A stretch of DNA of 64,000 bases from Actinocrispum wychmicini (GTDB taxonomy: Bacteria; Actinomycetota; Actinomycetes; Mycobacteriales; Pseudonocardiaceae): the NCBI RefSeq assembly GCF_004345645.1, contig NZ_SLWS01000002.1, positions 620,001 through 684,000 of the forward strand. Reading direction: 5' to 3'. Under the pieces are notes generated by a model. The model saw nothing but the letters and a program-made list of their open reading frames with translations, was not told where the DNA came from and did no database searches. The translations under genes were made by a program, and so were the position numbers. This document shows positions 18,171 through 26,493 of this stretch, piece after piece. Positions within the stretch are counted from its first letter, which is position 1. The number at the start of each line of letters is the position of its first letter.

Positions 18171-18794
18171 TCACTCCTTCGTCGTCAGCAACGCGTCAAG
18201 CGTGCTCTCCCATGTGGGCAGTGCGTTGCGGGTCTTGAACTCACGCAGGGCGTCCAAGGTCTCCCGGTGGATGGGGAGCCAGGCGCTGTTCGGGAAGTGG
18301 ATGTCCATGGTCTCACGCCACACCTTCAGCGGCAGCGGGTAGGCGCTTTCCTTGCTCCACGGCACTTGTTCCACGCGCATGCTGCCGTCGGTCACCACGA
18401 ACACCGTGCCGCTGAACAACAACAGCATCGGTATCACGCCGTCTTCCAGACCGTCGAAGTACTTCGTCGTCGCTATCTCCATGTCGTAGGTCACCGGCAG
18501 CGGCAGATCCACTTCGGTGCCGCCGGTGAAGCCGGCGACCATCACCGACAAGTTGGCCAGCTGCAACGGTTTCAGCGTGTCGGCCCAGCGGTCCTGGGAG
18601 CCGAACAGGTCGTGCAGCCGGTCGGCCTCGGCGGCCGAGTAACGGCGTCGGTTGGGTTCGATCCGGATCTGGCATCGCAGTGCGATGGCGTCCACGCGGC
18701 CCACGGACGTGATCCGCAGCCGCAGGGTCATGGTCGGGGCGACGGCGTACCGTTCCGCGCGTGCCCCGACGCAGTCGAAGTCCAGCTCGGCCAT
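18171..18794 (-). CDS. DUF6084 family hydrogenase-associated protein
   Basis: 207 residues from ATG 18794, 1 bp after the DUF5947 stop. It opens MAELDFDCVGARAERYAVAP and contains LRCQIRIEPNRRRYSAAEADRL and LPLPVTYDMEIATTKYFDGL, patterns I associate with DUF6084 proteins that sit next to actinobacterial group 1h hydrogenases. Mostly beta with no signal peptide or metal motif, so cytoplasmic. Biochemical function unknown; a role in hydrogenase assembly or electron transfer is an inference from operon position. Confidence 0.8.
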   Translation of the reverse strand: MAELDFDCVGARAERYAVAPTMTLRLRITSVGRVDAIALRCQIRIEPNRRRYSAAEADRLHDLFGSQDRWADTLKPLQLANLSVMVAGFTGGTEVDLPLPVTYDMEIATTKYFDGLEDGVIPMLLLFSGTVFVVTDGSMRVEQVPWSKESAYPLPLKVWRETMDIHFPNSAWLPIHRETLDALREFKTRNALPTWESTLDALLTTKE

Positions 18795-18795
18795 G

Positions 18796-19380
18796 TCAGG
18801 CACCCGCCCGGGACCGGACGTCCGCGAAGAACTCCGAGATGCGGTCGGTGGCCTCCTGGCCGCCGTCAAAGCCCTTCCAGTACATCCGGACCGTCCCGAC
18901 GAGCTGGTAACAGGCGTCGATCGGGACCAGGTAGCACTCCACGGCCTGGTCGGACGCCCGCACCAGGATCGCCTCCACCTCCGGCCGGGCCGAAGCCACT
19001 GTCGGGTGCGCGGCGGCCAGCGCGGCCCAGGCGTCCAGGTCCAACAGGCACTCGGTGGCGCCGGCCGGACTGGGATAGAACGCGGCCAGGCCGGAGTCGC
19101 TGCGCAGGAAGAACACCGTACTGACCGGGATGCCCAGGCCCTGCCATTCCGCCAGGGTGATCGACACCGGCACGTACCGGTCCGGAACAGCCCGGTACTT
19201 CCCGCTGTCGTCCCGGGTGAACAGGAGATAACAGGGCCGGCAGGCGCACATGATCGAGCGGTGTTCGACGTCGGCGACGTGCCCGTGTTCCGGAGACACG
19301 TCGGCGCCGCACATCTCACACTTCTCGACCGGCGCGGCAACCGGTGGCGCCGCGCCCACGAACCGCCGCAACGCACTCAC
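18796..19380 (-). CDS. DUF5947 family hydrogenase-associated protein with N-terminal Cys-rich site
   Basis: 194 residues. The N-terminal part has CEMCGADVSPEHGHV followed by CACRPC, a probable zinc or iron-binding Cys cluster (Cys near 21, 24, 45, 47, 50). The rest is a mixed fold with VPVSITLAEWQGLGIPV and AAFYPSPAGATE. The pattern matches DUF5947, a recurrent neighbour of group 1h hydrogenases. Its GTG start overlaps the stop of the NifU-Rieske gene (GTGA), giving tight coupling. Function unknown; metal or Fe-S handling is plausible from the Cys motif. Confidence 0.8.
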   Translation of the reverse strand: MSALRRFVGAAPPVAAPVEKCEMCGADVSPEHGHVADVEHRSIMCACRPCYLLFTRDDSGKYRAVPDRYVPVSITLAEWQGLGIPVSTVFFLRSDSGLAAFYPSPAGATECLLDLDAWAALAAAHPTVASARPEVEAILVRASDQAVECYLVPIDACYQLVGTVRMYWKGFDGGQEATDRISEFFADVRSRAGA

Positions 19381-20177
19381 GACGGCACCGCCACCCGGAC
19401 ACCCTGACTGTCCGAAAGCAACGGCAACGGCTCAAGGTGCTGAGCCGGATCGTCCACGCCACGGCCCGCGTTCCGTACGTCGAACCGCGTGCCACAGGTG
19501 GGACACGCCAGCACGGCGTCCACGATCGAAACAGTCCCTAGTGGACTCCCGCAGACGCACATGTCCTTGTACGCGTACAGCGTTCCGCGCACGGAACACA
19601 GAACCACTTGCACCCCGTCGACTGTGACCGCCTTGGCCCGCCCGTTCGGCGGGCCGACGTCCACGGCGTTCCAGGACGGCGGCGGCCCCATCCCGATCTG
19701 CAACAGCTCGGGCGACGCGGTCACGCCGGCCACGGCCACGCCGGCGATGTCCGGCGCCGCGGCCATGATCGCCGACTCGATGGCCATCTTCACGGTGACC
19801 GTCGACGACGGGCACCCCTGGCAGTTGCCCTGCAGCCGCAGCTGGGCCATCCCGTCCTCGGAGACGCCCAGGTAGTCGACCCCACCGGCGTGCGAGCCCA
19901 GATACGGCCGCACCTGGTCGAGCGCCCGCTGGATCCGGGTGTCCACGTCCACCGGATGCAGGTCGTGCAGCAACAGGAGGCTTTCCACCAACGGGTCCGC
20001 CACCAGGTCCGCCACCACGGGTGAGTCGCCCAGCAGGGCCATGATCCGGGTCAGCCCATCGCCGTACATGGTGACGAGCAGCCGGACCAGCTCCTCCGCG
20101 GTCTCCTTGTCCCGGCCGGGCCGGAGGCCGCCGAGGAGCTGTTCGACGCGTTCACCCACGCCCCTCGCGTCCGACAT
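19377..20177 (-). CDS. NifU C-terminal domain fused to Rieske-type [2Fe-2S] domain
   Basis: 266 residues from ATG 20177. Residues about 75-160 form a NifU/Nfu scaffold domain with the cluster motif NCQGCPSS. Residues about 190-245 form a Rieske-like module: CVCGSPLG, where His of a normal CxH pair is replaced by Cys, then CPTCGTRFDV, where CxxH becomes CxxC. It therefore offers four Cys, more like a rubredoxin- or ferredoxin-type site than a true Rieske centre. It starts 1 bp after the hydrogenase large-subunit stop. In this setting it may supply Fe-S clusters or accept electrons from the hydrogenase (inference). Confidence 0.85.
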   Translation of the reverse strand: MSDARGVGERVEQLLGGLRPGRDKETAEELVRLLVTMYGDGLTRIMALLGDSPVVADLVADPLVESLLLLHDLHPVDVDTRIQRALDQVRPYLGSHAGGVDYLGVSEDGMAQLRLQGNCQGCPSSTVTVKMAIESAIMAAAPDIAGVAVAGVTASPELLQIGMGPPPSWNAVDVGPPNGRAKAVTVDGVQVVLCSVRGTLYAYKDMCVCGSPLGTVSIVDAVLACPTCGTRFDVRNAGRGVDDPAQHLEPLPLLSDSQGVRVAVPS

Positions 20178-20178
20178 G

Positions 20179-21972
20179 TCAGCAGTACTCGGCGTTGAAA
20201 GCGTGCGGGGTGTGCACCTTCTTGAGCACCTTCCCGGTGCCGAGGGACATGTGGACGCCACACGGCAGGCACGGATCGAAGCTGCGGACCGCGCGCATGA
20301 TGTCGATGCCCTTGAAGTTCTCCGGCGGGTTCTCCTCGAAGATCGGCGTGTTCTGCACCGCGTCCTCGTACGGGCCCGGTGTGCCGTAGGTGTCACGGAC
20401 ACTGCCGTTCCACGGCGTCGGCGGATACGGGTGGTAGTTGGCGATCTTGCCGCCGCGAATCACCATGTGGTGCGACAGCACGCCGCGGACCGCCTCGGTG
20501 AAGCCGACGCTCACCGACTCGTCCGGCACCTTGAACTGCTCCCACGTCTTGGTGTGGCCGCTACGGATCTCGTCGAGCGCCTTCTGGACGAAGTGCAGCG
20601 CCAGACCTGCCGAGTATGCCTGGAAGTACGTCCGCGCGCGGTTGCGTTCCAAGGCGTTACTCCACTGTGGAATCTTCCACTCGAAGGTGACCTCGGGCTT
20701 CAACGCGGTGCGCGGCAGGTTGATCAGCACGCTGTGGCCGGTCGACTTGACGTGCGGGGTGTCCACCAGGCCGGCGAGCGCGGTCGCCCAGAGCCGCGCG
20801 ATCGGGCCGCCACCGGTGTCCAGCGGCAGGAAGTCCTTGCCGTCGAACCAGCGCGGCGCCATCGTCCACGAGTACTTGTCGTCGAAGTCGCGCTTGGCCG
20901 GGCGCGGGATGGTGTGCTGGTTCCACGGGTGCCTGCGGTCCACCGGGTTGCCCAGCGGGTCGCGGGACACGAACATCTCCTGGTCCTCCCAGTCCTCGTA
21001 GAACGAGTGCCCGAGGAGGATCCGGATGCCCAGGTTGATGTCGACCAGGCTGGTGGTGACCAGCTTGCCGTCCACCACCACACCGGGGGTGACGAACATC
21101 TTGCGACCCCACGACTCCATGTTCTGGTAGGTGAAGTCGCAGTGCTCCGGGTCGTTGAGCGAACCCCAGCAGCCCAACAGGATCCGCCGCTGTCCGACCT
21201 TCTCGTAGCCGGGCAGGGCTTCGTAGAAGAAGTCGAACAGGTCGTCGTGCATGGGCACGACCCGCTTCATGAACTCCACGTACCGCATCAACCTGGTGAG
21301 GTAGTCGGTGAACAGCTGCACGGTCGCGACCGTCCCGACCCCACCGGGGTACAAAGTGGACGGATGGACGTGCCTGCCCTCCATCAGGCAGAACATCTCC
21401 CGGGTGTACCGGCTGACCTGCAGGGCCTCCCGGTAGAACTCGCCCTCCAACGGGTTGAGCGAGCGCATGATGTCACCGATGGTCCGGTAGCCGTGGTCGC
21501 CGGCGTGCGGCGACTCGGTCCGGTTGGCGAGCTCAAGGACACCGGGGTTGGTCTCGGCGACCATCCGCTCGCAGTAGTCCACGCCGACCAGGTTCTCCTG
21601 GAAGATGTTGTGGTCGAACATGTACTCGGCGGCCTCGCCGAGGTTGATGATCCACTCGCCGAGGTGCGGCGGGCGCACCCCGTAGGCCATGTTCTGGTTG
21701 TACACCGAGCAGGTCGCGTGGTTGTCGCCGCAGATGCCGCAGATCCGGCTGGTGATGAAGTGCGCGTCGCGCGGGTCCTTGCCCTTCATGAAGATGCTGT
21801 AGCCGCGGAAGATCGAGGAGGTGCTGTGGCACTCGACGACTTCCTTGGCGGCGAAGTCGATCTTCGTGTAGATGCCGAGGCTGCCGACGATCCGGGTGAC
21901 CGGGTCCCACGCCATCTCGGTGAGTTCGCGACCCTCGGTGTCGGCCGACTTCTGGCGTTTGGTGCTGGTCAT
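20179..21972 (-). CDS. hhyL: [NiFe] hydrogenase large subunit, group 1h type
   Basis: 597 residues. The Ni-Fe active site ligands are present: RICGIC (Cys78, Cys81) and, near the C-terminus, DPCLPCGVH (Cys568, Cys571, His574). A 23-residue tail ending AFNAEYC follows His574 and should be removed by the maturation protease encoded at 27779-28267. Overall length and sequence match the actinobacterial group 1h enzymes that oxidise H2 at atmospheric concentrations. No signal peptide, so cytoplasmic. It sits 18 bp after hhyS and is followed by conserved accessory genes. Confidence 0.95.
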   Translation of the reverse strand: MTSTKRQKSADTEGRELTEMAWDPVTRIVGSLGIYTKIDFAAKEVVECHSTSSIFRGYSIFMKGKDPRDAHFITSRICGICGDNHATCSVYNQNMAYGVRPPHLGEWIINLGEAAEYMFDHNIFQENLVGVDYCERMVAETNPGVLELANRTESPHAGDHGYRTIGDIMRSLNPLEGEFYREALQVSRYTREMFCLMEGRHVHPSTLYPGGVGTVATVQLFTDYLTRLMRYVEFMKRVVPMHDDLFDFFYEALPGYEKVGQRRILLGCWGSLNDPEHCDFTYQNMESWGRKMFVTPGVVVDGKLVTTSLVDINLGIRILLGHSFYEDWEDQEMFVSRDPLGNPVDRRHPWNQHTIPRPAKRDFDDKYSWTMAPRWFDGKDFLPLDTGGGPIARLWATALAGLVDTPHVKSTGHSVLINLPRTALKPEVTFEWKIPQWSNALERNRARTYFQAYSAGLALHFVQKALDEIRSGHTKTWEQFKVPDESVSVGFTEAVRGVLSHHMVIRGGKIANYHPYPPTPWNGSVRDTYGTPGPYEDAVQNTPIFEENPPENFKGIDIMRAVRSFDPCLPCGVHMSLGTGKVLKKVHTPHAFNAEYC

Positions 21973-21990
21973 CGTGTCCTCACCGGCTCC

Positions 21991-23034
<1,044 letters not shown>

Positions 23035-23151
23035 CGTGACCTCTCGCAGAAGTGGATTCGCCGGTCACAGGCATCACTGGACAAAGACGTTAGCCCTGGC
23101 CCGAGCGGGCGGCAAGACATATCCTTGGATTGCTTGAGAGGGGTGCTGACG
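23035..23151. promoter_or_regulatory. Divergent control region of the hydrogenase structural operon
   Basis: 117 bp separate hhyS (leftward) from a regulator gene (rightward). Promoters for both must lie here. I see no unambiguous -35/-10 pair or strong palindrome, so only the location is claimed. Confidence 0.5.
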
Positions 23152-23655
23152 TTGACCGAACCCACTGGAGCGGCCCCGAACGAGCCGGTCGAAGTCCTCC
23201 CTCTGGTCGTTATTTCCAAGATTTTTCCGGCCCGTCCTTCGTCGATTCCGGAAATCCGGGAATTCGTCCGAAGCAGTTTGGCAGATTCGCCGCTCACCGA
23301 AGAGGGAAACCGCGAGGTGACCCAGACGGTGTTCCGGGCGCTGCTCACCGCGGCGGGCCCGGTCGGCACCATCCAGATCTCGTTCCGGATCTTCCCCGAG
23401 CACGTGGAGATCGACGTGCTGCACTCGCACTCCGGCGTGCCAGGAGATCCGCCGGTGCGGGACGCCGCGGGTGGCACGTTCGCCGCGTGGATGGGCGAGG
23501 TCCTCAAGCGGGAAGGGCTCACCCAGCAGGACGTGGCCAAGCAGCTCGGTGTGTCGGTGCGGACAGTCAGCCGGTGGGTCGGCGGCGAGACCGAGCCGCG
23601 GATGCGCGATCTTCGCCGGCTGCAGGAGCGGTTCGGCGACTTGCCACTTTCCTGA
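23152..23655 (+). CDS. Regulator: degenerate RsbW-like ATPase domain fused to XRE helix-turn-helix
   Basis: 167 residues from TTG 23152, chosen because GAGAGGGG lies about 8 bp upstream (GTG at 23143 is possible). The N-terminal half (FPARPSSIPEIREFVRSSLA... EVTQTVFRALLTAAG...ISFRIFPEHVEIDVLHSHS) follows the order of actinomycete RsbW-like anti-sigma ATP-binding domains, but the N-box Asn and the DxGxG motif are absent, so nucleotide binding is doubtful. The C-terminal half (about 110-160) is an XRE-type HTH: GLTQQDVAKQLGVSVRTVSR. Divergent from hhyS, so it is the best candidate for the hydrogenase regulator (inference). Confidence 0.65.
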   Translation: MTEPTGAAPNEPVEVLPLVVISKIFPARPSSIPEIREFVRSSLADSPLTEEGNREVTQTVFRALLTAAGPVGTIQISFRIFPEHVEIDVLHSHSGVPGDPPVRDAAGGTFAAWMGEVLKREGLTQQDVAKQLGVSVRTVSRWVGGETEPRMRDLRRLQERFGDLPLS

Positions 23656-23676
23656 ACGCGGCCCTACCGTGCCGGC

Positions 23677-24222
23677 ATGGCGACAACAGTGCGGATCGGA
23701 CCGGACAACGGCCGTCTGCTGCTCCGGACCGGACGAAAAGGCCTTGCCGCGCCAGCGGGTCACGACCTGACCATTGAGATCACCCGATGGTCGGGTGAAC
23801 TGGTGTTGGCCGATGACGTCGCCGCGAGCACGGTGACGATCACCGCCGAGACCGGGTCATTGCGGGTGATCGAGGGCAAGGGCGGTGCCATCGCACTGTC
23901 CGAACGCGACAAACGAGAGATCGCGGCGACGACCCGGCGGCTGCTCGACAGCGACCACCAACCCGAAGCACGGTTCACGTCCGACAAGATCACCAGAACC
24001 GACGGCGACGGCACTGTGGCGGGCACGCTCACCCTCCTCGGCCAAGATCGTCCGTTCCAGATGCGGGTGAGCCAACCGGGTGAAAATCGGTTCCTCGGCA
24101 CTGGCACGGTGATCCAGTCGGACTACGGGATCAAGCCGTACACGGCCATGCTCGGCGCGTTGAAACTGGCCGACCCGGTGGTAGTCGAGGCCGTGATCGA
24201 CTTGTCCGGGGCCGGTCGATGA
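23677..24222 (+). CDS. YceI-family lipocalin-like protein
   Basis: 181 residues with the YceI fold pattern: a short N-terminal strand, HDLTIEITRWSGELVLADD, LDSDHQPEARFTSDKI, VAGTLTLLGQDRPFQMRV and SDYGIKPYTAMLGALKLADPVVVE. YceI proteins are eight-stranded barrels that bind isoprenoid or amphiphilic molecules. No signal peptide here, so cytoplasmic. It lies 21 bp after the XRE-type regulator and overlaps the next gene by 4 bp (ATGA), so these form one unit beside the hydrogenase genes. Confidence 0.85.
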   Translation: MATTVRIGPDNGRLLLRTGRKGLAAPAGHDLTIEITRWSGELVLADDVAASTVTITAETGSLRVIEGKGGAIALSERDKREIAATTRRLLDSDHQPEARFTSDKITRTDGDGTVAGTLTLLGQDRPFQMRVSQPGENRFLGTGTVIQSDYGIKPYTAMLGALKLADPVVVEAVIDLSGAGR

Positions 24223-24494
24223 AGTTCCTCGTGCTGTGGCGGATGGAACTGTCCCTGTTGTCCGGTGAGATGGCCGCGGCGGTCGCCCGGATGCCCAAGT
24301 ACGCAGGGCCTTTGGAACGCAACGGCAAGGTCGTCGCGCGCTACCATCTCGTCGGCCAGCACGGTGGCGCGTGGATCTACGAGGTGGCGTCCAACGAGGA
24401 GCTGGAGCGGCTGCTCGCGATGTCCCCGGTGTACAACTTCGCGCGCTACGAGATCCATCCGCTCGCCGAGATGCCGGATCCGTTGAATCCGTGA
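24219..24494 (+). CDS. Muconolactone-isomerase-like small ferredoxin-fold protein
   Basis: 91 residues with the beta-alpha-beta pattern of the muconolactone delta-isomerase (MIase) family: MKFLVLWRMELSLLSGEM, ARYHLVGQHGGAWIYEVASN, EELERLLAMSPVYNFARYEI. No aromatic-degradation genes are nearby, so isomerase activity should not be assumed. Overlap ATGA with the YceI gene. Possible small-molecule-binding partner in the hydrogenase island (inference). Confidence 0.7.
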   Translation: MKFLVLWRMELSLLSGEMAAAVARMPKYAGPLERNGKVVARYHLVGQHGGAWIYEVASNEELERLLAMSPVYNFARYEIHPLAEMPDPLNP

Positions 24495-24572
24495 ATCCGT
24501 CAGTTCAGTGTTTGACGCACAGCGGGCATCGGCGGACACTTGTGTCGTTCCTCGGCGGACAGAGGTGTCCGG

Positions 24573-24956
24573 ATGACAGTTCCGAACCTGAACCCCGCAC
24601 GCGAACGCCACTGGGTGTGCGCGCAAAGGATTCGTGAACGTCGGTTGGCGCTGGGCCTGACCCAGCGCGAGGTCGTCGCACGGTTGGAACGCCGGGGCAA
24701 CCGGATCACCAACCGCGGGCTGAGCGCGATGGAGAACGGGCGCGGGCTGGACCTCGGGCTGCTGCCCGAACTGGCCGAGGTACTCCGCTGCACGGTGACG
24801 TACCTGCTCGGCCTGACCGCGGACCCGGCGTCCTGGCACCCCGCCAGCACACCACAGGTGCCGTCACCGGTACCGATCCAGAACAACGGGTCGGGGATCC
24901 TCGGCCCTGGCGTACCCGACGGGTTCGCCGCCCCCGGGCGGACCCGCAGGCGCTGA
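24573..24956 (+). CDS. XRE-family helix-turn-helix regulator
   Basis: 127 residues from ATG 24573. The HTH lies at about 15-75 (RIRERRLALGLTQREVVARL, then NRGLSAMENGRGLDLGLLPEL and a final AEVLRCTVTYLLGL). The C-terminal about 45 residues are Pro/Gly-rich and look disordered. It stands between the YceI/MIase pair and the first SIS gene, so it is the second XRE-type regulator of the hydrogenase island. Confidence 0.85.
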   Translation: MTVPNLNPARERHWVCAQRIRERRLALGLTQREVVARLERRGNRITNRGLSAMENGRGLDLGLLPELAEVLRCTVTYLLGLTADPASWHPASTPQVPSPVPIQNNGSGILGPGVPDGFAAPGRTRRR

Positions 24957-25019
24957 CCAGATTGATCTACAAAGGACTGCCACCACCACAAGGACTGACA
25001 ACCGAAGAAGGTGTAGGAC

Positions 25020-25622
25020 GTGACGAGGGTGTCACCGTCCGGGAGAGTTCGCGACCTGTTGGAGCGCCGGACCGCTCCGCTGTCAGATCTGGCCGCCCAC
25101 GCGACTGACGTCGCCAGAACCTGCCACGCCATGGCCGTCCGGTTCCACCGCGGCGGCAAGCTCGTCGTGTTCGGCAACGGCGGGCCGAGTACCGACGCGC
25201 AGCACGTCGCCGTGGAGTTCGTGCACCCGGTGATCGTGGGCAAGCGCGCGCTGCCGGCGATCTCGCTGACCGCGGACGTGGCGACGCTGACCGGCGTGGC
25301 CAACCGGGTCGGCATGGCTGAGACGTTCGCCCACCAGATCCGGTTCCTCGCCGAACCGGCCGACATCGCCATGGGCCTGTCCACCGACGGTGACTGCGCG
25401 AACGTCCTTCGTGGCCTGGAAGAAGCGCAGGAGCTCGGCATGCTGTGCGTGGCGCTCGTGGGCGGTGACGGCGGCCAGATCGTCGAGAGCGGGGTCGCCG
25501 ACCATGTGCTCGTGGCCGCGTCGACGGATCCACGTGTGGTCAAAGAGGTCCACGTGACGATGTATCACATCCTCTGGGAGTTGGTGCACGTGTTCTTCGA
25601 GTCACCAGGGGTGATCACGTGA
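25020..25622 (+). CDS. SIS-domain protein, GmhA (phosphoheptose isomerase)-like, variant active site
   Basis: 200 residues from GTG 25020. SIS fold with the phosphosugar loop GNGGPSTDAQHVAVEF, in which the usual GNGGS becomes GNGGP, and GLSTDGDCANVLRGL in place of the usual STSGxSxN. Both changes fall in the sugar-phosphate binding loops, so catalysis may be altered. It overlaps the HypC-like gene by 4 bp. A related SIS gene follows at 25834. Such GmhA-like genes occur in actinobacterial group 1h hydrogenase clusters; their role there is unknown. Confidence 0.82.
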   Translation: MTRVSPSGRVRDLLERRTAPLSDLAAHATDVARTCHAMAVRFHRGGKLVVFGNGGPSTDAQHVAVEFVHPVIVGKRALPAISLTADVATLTGVANRVGMAETFAHQIRFLAEPADIAMGLSTDGDCANVLRGLEEAQELGMLCVALVGGDGGQIVESGVADHVLVAASTDPRVVKEVHVTMYHILWELVHVFFESPGVIT

Positions 25623-25837
25623 ACGAGTGCCATGACGACGTGTGCATCACGTGTTCGGACACTGCTGTCCAGGTGACCGTGGTACGGCTGCTCGACGACG
25701 AGATGGCCGTTGTGGACACCGGGAGCGGTGCCGGTTCCGAGGAAGAGGTCAGTGTCGCGCTGGTCTCGGCGAAGGTCGGCGACACCGTCCTGGTGCACGC
25801 CAGCGAGGCGATCGCGGTCGTGGGTGATCAGCCGTGA
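25619..25837 (+). CDS. Divergent HypC/HupF-family small protein
   Basis: 72 residues. It begins MNECHDDVCITCSDTAVQV and continues with VVRLLDDEMAVVDTGSG and KVGDTVLVHASEAIAVV, the small beta-barrel pattern of HypC/HybG/HupF chaperones, but without the canonical MCLGIPG start. Three Cys within the first 12 residues could bind metal. It overlaps both SIS genes by 4 bp, so the three are translationally linked. A canonical HypC lies at 28240. It may be a specialised chaperone for this hydrogenase class (inference). Confidence 0.75.
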   Translation: MNECHDDVCITCSDTAVQVTVVRLLDDEMAVVDTGSGAGSEEEVSVALVSAKVGDTVLVHASEAIAVVGDQP

Positions 25838-26493
25838 CCGGGCAGCCGGCCGAGGACGTCCAGTCGCTGTACCCGTTCCTGTACGCTGACTCGTCCAATG
25901 TGGACGCTGTACTCGAACAGGTCAGGCAGTCGACCGTGGCCAAGGCCCGGGAGATCGTCGAGCTGCGCGAGCAGGTGATGGTCCGGGACGGCGAGAAACT
26001 GCTGGCGTGCGCGGCCGAGATGGCGTCGCGGTTCCAACGCGGCGGGCGGCTGCTGGCGTTCGGCAACGGCGGCAGCTCCACCGACTCGCAGGACCTGGCC
26101 AGCCTGTTCCTCAGCCCGGTTGACGCCCGGCCGCTGCCTGCGTTCAGCCTGACCAACGACATCGCGGTGATCACCGCGCTGAGCAACGACGTTGGGTTCG
26201 ACGTGGTGTTCGCCCGGCAGATCGCGGCCTTCGGGCGGGCCACGGACATCGCCGTCGGCCTGTCCACCAGTGGGAACTCGACGAACCTGCTGCGGGCGTT
26301 CGACGAGGCCAGCCGGCTCGGCATGGCATGCGTCGGGATCGCCGGCTACGACGGCGGGAAGATGGCCGAGCTGGACAGCATCGACTACCTGTTCGTGGTG
26401 CCTTCCCCGTCCGTGCACCGGATCCAGGAGGCGCAGACCACCTTGTACCACGCGTTGTGGGAGCTGACGCTCTTGGCGATGGACGAGTTATGA
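25834..26493 (+). CDS. SIS-domain D-sedoheptulose-7-phosphate isomerase-like protein
   Basis: 219 residues with canonical SIS/GmhA loops: FGNGGSSTDSQDLASLFLSP and VGLSTSGNSTNLLRAFDEA, followed by VGIAGYDGGKMAELDSIDYL and the C-terminal helix RIQEAQTTLYHALWELTLL with the QE...H pattern of the isomerase active site. GmhA normally converts sedoheptulose-7-phosphate to manno-heptose-7-phosphate, a pathway with no other gene here. Tight operon with the HypC-like and 430-aa genes (ATGA overlaps on both sides) points to a hydrogenase-related use of the fold. Confidence 0.85.
   Translation: MTGQPAEDVQSLYPFLYADSSNVDAVLEQVRQSTVAKAREIVELREQVMVRDGEKLLACAAEMASRFQRGGRLLAFGNGGSSTDSQDLASLFLSPVDARPLPAFSLTNDIAVITALSNDVGFDVVFARQIAAFGRATDIAVGLSTSGNSTNLLRAFDEASRLGMACVGIAGYDGGKMAELDSIDYLFVVPSPSVHRIQEAQTTLYHALWELTLLAMDEL

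Noticed and set aside
24219..24494. Aromatic (beta-ketoadipate) degradation operon
   Set aside because: Only a muconolactone-isomerase-like fold is present; no other pathway gene lies nearby.
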